The notes under the pieces: generated by a model
What the model was told of the DNA's origin: nothing
What the model saw: only the letters and a program-made list of their open reading frames with translations
Database searches by the model: none
Shown here: in pieces, positions 6,607 to 8,121 of the stretch
Layout of the letters: each line of letters begins with the position of its first letter
Position numbering within the stretch: the stretch's first letter is position 1
NCBI GenBank assembly: GCA_007129655.1
Contig: SKVC01000135.1
Coordinates: 1-8,121 of the forward strand
Reading direction: 5' to 3'
From: Thermoplasmata archaeon
GTDB lineage: Archaea > Thermoplasmatota > Thermoplasmata > Halarchaeoplasmatales > Halarchaeoplasmataceae
DNA length: 8,121 nt
Position numbers and translations under genes: made by a program

Positions 6607-7209
6607 TTACAGTATGTAGAGATTGTTGATGCCCGTAACGATCATGTTGATACCTATGGATCCTATAAAGAATCCATTCAACCTGAGAAATACACCCAGT
6701 TTCTTGTCGAACATCTTTCTGGCTTTATCGTGTAGCAGTCTTTTGCGTAAAATAGATAGAATATACACGATGTAGAAGCTGATAATCATGGTAAGGGCGA
6801 TTATCCCCACTGCGAAGAAGGGAGTAAAATCGTTTCCTATGATGATGCTCACTGTGATACTGCCGGGTCCCACGATAAAGGGTATGGCCACTTCGGAAGC
6901 GATATCGTCCAGATTTCCCTTCAGTGTGATGACCGATCTTCTTCCCTGTATTATCATGACGAGACCCAGTGAGAAAAGCACGATACCTCCGAATATGCGG
7001 AAGGATTCGAAGTCTATTCGGAATACGTAGTTAAATAGAAAGGCACCGGTGACGGCAAAGAATGTGTATATGACGAAGGACTGTATGTTCGCTTTGATCA
7101 GAATCTTGTAGTAATCGCTATCCGGCAGTTCCTCTCTAATGTTCTTCACGTACACGAAGAGTGCCAAGGGATTCAGCATCACCAGGAACGCCAATACGTA
7201 TGACAGCAT
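6607..7209 (-). CDS. MarC-family (UPF0056) integral membrane protein
   Basis: This is a polytopic inner-membrane protein of the MarC family. The founding E. coli gene was once linked to multiple antibiotic resistance, but that role was not upheld, and the substrate is unknown. The 200-residue length is normal for the family. About six membrane segments can be read: 2-21, 42-63, 70-88, 107-125, 131-154 and 177-198. Family landmarks are NPLALF at 13-18 in helix 1, FRIFGGIVLF at 70-79, IPFIVGPGSI at 109-118 and a C-terminal RLNGFFIGSIGINMIVTGI at 176-194. The basic loop RKRLLHDKARK (155-165) precedes the last helix. The ATG at 7209 has no ribosome binding site but lies 23 nt from TATAAATA, so the mRNA is probably leaderless. 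It sits directly upstream of porC on the same strand; a functional tie to PFOR is not evident. Confidence 0.9.
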   Translation of the reverse strand: MLSYVLAFLVMLNPLALFVYVKNIREELPDSDYYKILIKANIQSFVIYTFFAVTGAFLFNYVFRIDFESFRIFGGIVLFSLGLVMIIQGRRSVITLKGNLDDIASEVAIPFIVGPGSITVSIIIGNDFTPFFAVGIIALTMIISFYIVYILSILRKRLLHDKARKMFDKKLGVFLRLNGFFIGSIGINMIVTGINNLYIL

Positions 7210-7232
7210 ACTGGTGGATTTTGCAGAAGAGG

Positions 7233-7240
7233 TATTTATA
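7233..7240 (-). promoter_or_regulatory. TATA box of marC-family gene (leaderless start)
   Basis: The minus strand reads TATAAATA, a strong TATA match, with 23 nt between it and the ATG at 7209. The predicted transcription start, about 26 nt from the box centre, coincides with the A of the ATG. No Shine-Dalgarno-like sequence precedes the start. Confidence 0.65.
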
Positions 7241-7286
7241 GGTATCTGATGTAGATATTTTCTTATTTAATATGTGCTACGATAAT

Positions 7287-7294
7287 CTTATTTA
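7287..7294 (+). promoter_or_regulatory. Possible TATA-like element of the S8-family gene
   Basis: The sequence CTTATTTA would place transcription start near 7317, giving a leader of about 16 nt that contains the GGTG ribosome binding site at 7325-7328. The same eight bases occur at 7262-7269, 25 bases upstream. Which copy serves as the TATA box is not certain. Confidence 0.4.
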
Positions 7295-7324
7295 GATGTA
7301 TTCCATTCCTTTTAACCGTATAAA

Positions 7325-7328
7325 GGTG
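7325..7328 (+). promoter_or_regulatory. Ribosome binding site of the S8-family gene
   Basis: GGTG, in the context AAAGGTG, lies five bases before ATG 7334. This is the archaeal-type Shine-Dalgarno core and supports that start. Confidence 0.6.
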
Positions 7329-7333
7329 TGCAT

Positions 7334-8121
7334 ATGATTGCAAAAAGGGAACTAAAAGTGATAATAGCTATAGCGATAGGGGCATCGATAATGATCTCTA
7401 CCATACCCGCCGCCAATAGCGTTTTTGAAACAGAAGAAGAAACGACTCAAGATGTGTACGAAATCTTTGACGGATCGAATGATACTGTACCGACTAAATC
7501 CGCTTTGCACGGCATGAACGAACCACTGAGTGGGGATCCGGTTTACGGTGAACCAAGCGGAAGACAAGAAAGCTTACTTTCAAGTGGCGGAGTATCGAGT
7601 ACTATAGATAATCATAATCTAGAAGGTGCCTGGGAGAATTACAACGGCACGGGATCAAAAGTAGGATTGGTCAGCACCGGTGTCGATTTCGCCAATCCGG
7701 ATCTATGGGGTAGCTATGCCAGCGTAGAGGATGAGGATTCACCATATTACGGTTGGCCCATGGCCTTCGATCCGCTTTCAGCGAGGTCCCTTTTAACACA
7801 GGGCGATTTAGCGGGTACCTGGTATGCAGACACATCCACGATAGGTACTGGACCCTTTAATCATACAAATACGATAGTTGTTGATGGTGAGAACGATTTT
7901 AGTGGATTGGATCTGGTGGGTACTGCCCCATCCGTTTCTGATAAAGGGTACTGGGATCTCACAGATCTATACGCAACAAGAGACGACGATAATTGGTATT
8001 TCGGCTTCTCTACTGGAAGACCAGTTGTACCTTATGCCGCGAATGCTACCATCGGGCTGTACATCGATTCAGATCATGGAGAATCTGGAGCTACGTATTC
8101 TCCTGAAGACAAATTGGTTAA
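7334..8121 (+). CDS. Secreted subtilisin-like (S8 family) peptidase, N-terminal part
   Basis: The reading frame runs from ATG 7334 off the end of the window (262 codons). It is absent from simple ORF lists because the stop lies outside. Residues 1-27 form a signal peptide with a basic start (K4, R5, K8), a hydrophobic core at 9-24 and small residues near a likely cut after about A26-A27, so the protein is exported. Residues 28-90 are acidic and Ser/Thr-rich, as in a propeptide or linker. Residues 104-124 (NGTGSKVGLVSTGVDFANPDL) match the S8 catalytic-Asp segment, but the Asp position is S114 (codon AGC, 7673-7675). YYGWPMAFDP follows at about 137-146. From about 175 an insertion reads like a CBM9/DOMON-type beta domain (DLTDLYATRDDDNWYFGF, IGLYIDSD). 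The His and Ser catalytic regions would lie beyond the window. S8 membership is well supported by this segment; peptidase activity is uncertain. Confidence 0.8.
   Translation, partial: MIAKRELKVIIAIAIGASIMISTIPAANSVFETEEETTQDVYEIFDGSNDTVPTKSALHGMNEPLSGDPVYGEPSGRQESLLSSGGVSSTIDNHNLEGAWENYNGTGSKVGLVSTGVDFANPDLWGSYASVEDEDSPYYGWPMAFDPLSARSLLTQGDLAGTWYADTSTIGTGPFNHTNTIVVDGENDFSGLDLVGTAPSVSDKGYWDLTDLYATRDDDNWYFGFSTGRPVVPYAANATIGLYIDSDHGESGATYSPEDKLV

Noticed and set aside
7685..7687. Asp118 (in TGVD) as the catalytic Asp of the S8 protein
   Set aside because: In the S8 pattern the catalytic Asp comes directly before T/S-G. Position 118 is the common downstream residue in DTGVD-type sequences and is not expected to replace it geometrically.
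1..8121. RNA genes, CRISPR array, insertion sequence or prophage
   Set aside because: No tRNA-like cloverleaf, rRNA segment, regularly spaced repeat, transposase or integrase was seen, and gaps between genes are too short to hide large elements.

Overview
The window reads as chromosomal DNA of an archaeon, probably a euryarchaeon of the Thermoplasmata or a related lineage. The evidence is a four-subunit ferredoxin-linked 2-oxoacid oxidoreductase operon of the archaeal type, heavy use of ATA for isoleucine, TATA-like boxes about 22-23 nt upstream of start codons (the layout of leaderless archaeal mRNAs), and GGTG/GGAGG-type ribosome binding sites inside the operon. The exact lineage is inference. 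Coding density is very high and no gene-free stretch exceeds about 125 bases. I saw no tRNA, rRNA, CRISPR array, insertion sequence or attachment site.

Layout. (1) Positions 1-2633, minus strand: a full-length-looking cyanophycin synthetase (N domain, ATP-grasp, Mur-ligase domain). It reaches the window edge within what may be its stop codon. (2) Positions 2634-2734: a short divergent promoter region. (3) Positions 2735-3588, plus strand: the FtsJ-type 23S rRNA 2'-O-methyltransferase RlmE, then a small protein of unknown function. (4) Positions 3589-3635: a convergent gap holding a near-palindromic hairpin. (5) Positions 3636-6554, minus strand: a tight operon transcribed porC-porD-porA-porB, encoding pyruvate:ferredoxin oxidoreductase. 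(6) Positions 6607-7209, minus strand: a MarC-family six-helix membrane protein just upstream of the por genes. (7) Positions 7210-7333: a second divergent promoter region. (8) Positions 7334-8121, plus strand: the start of a secreted subtilisin-like (S8) protein that runs off the window.

How the parts fit. The por operon gives reversible conversion of pyruvate and CoA to acetyl-CoA, CO2 and reduced ferredoxin, which is central to an anaerobic, probably peptide-using metabolism. A secreted S8-family protein suits protein or peptide scavenging. Cyanophycin synthetase would let the cell store surplus nitrogen as an Asp-Arg polymer, a trait known mainly from bacteria. This combined picture is inference. 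No cyanophycinase is visible, and the S8 protein carries Ser where the catalytic Asp is expected.

The two points most worth following are the archaeal CphA and the S8 protein with its altered catalytic position and its inserted beta-rich domain.
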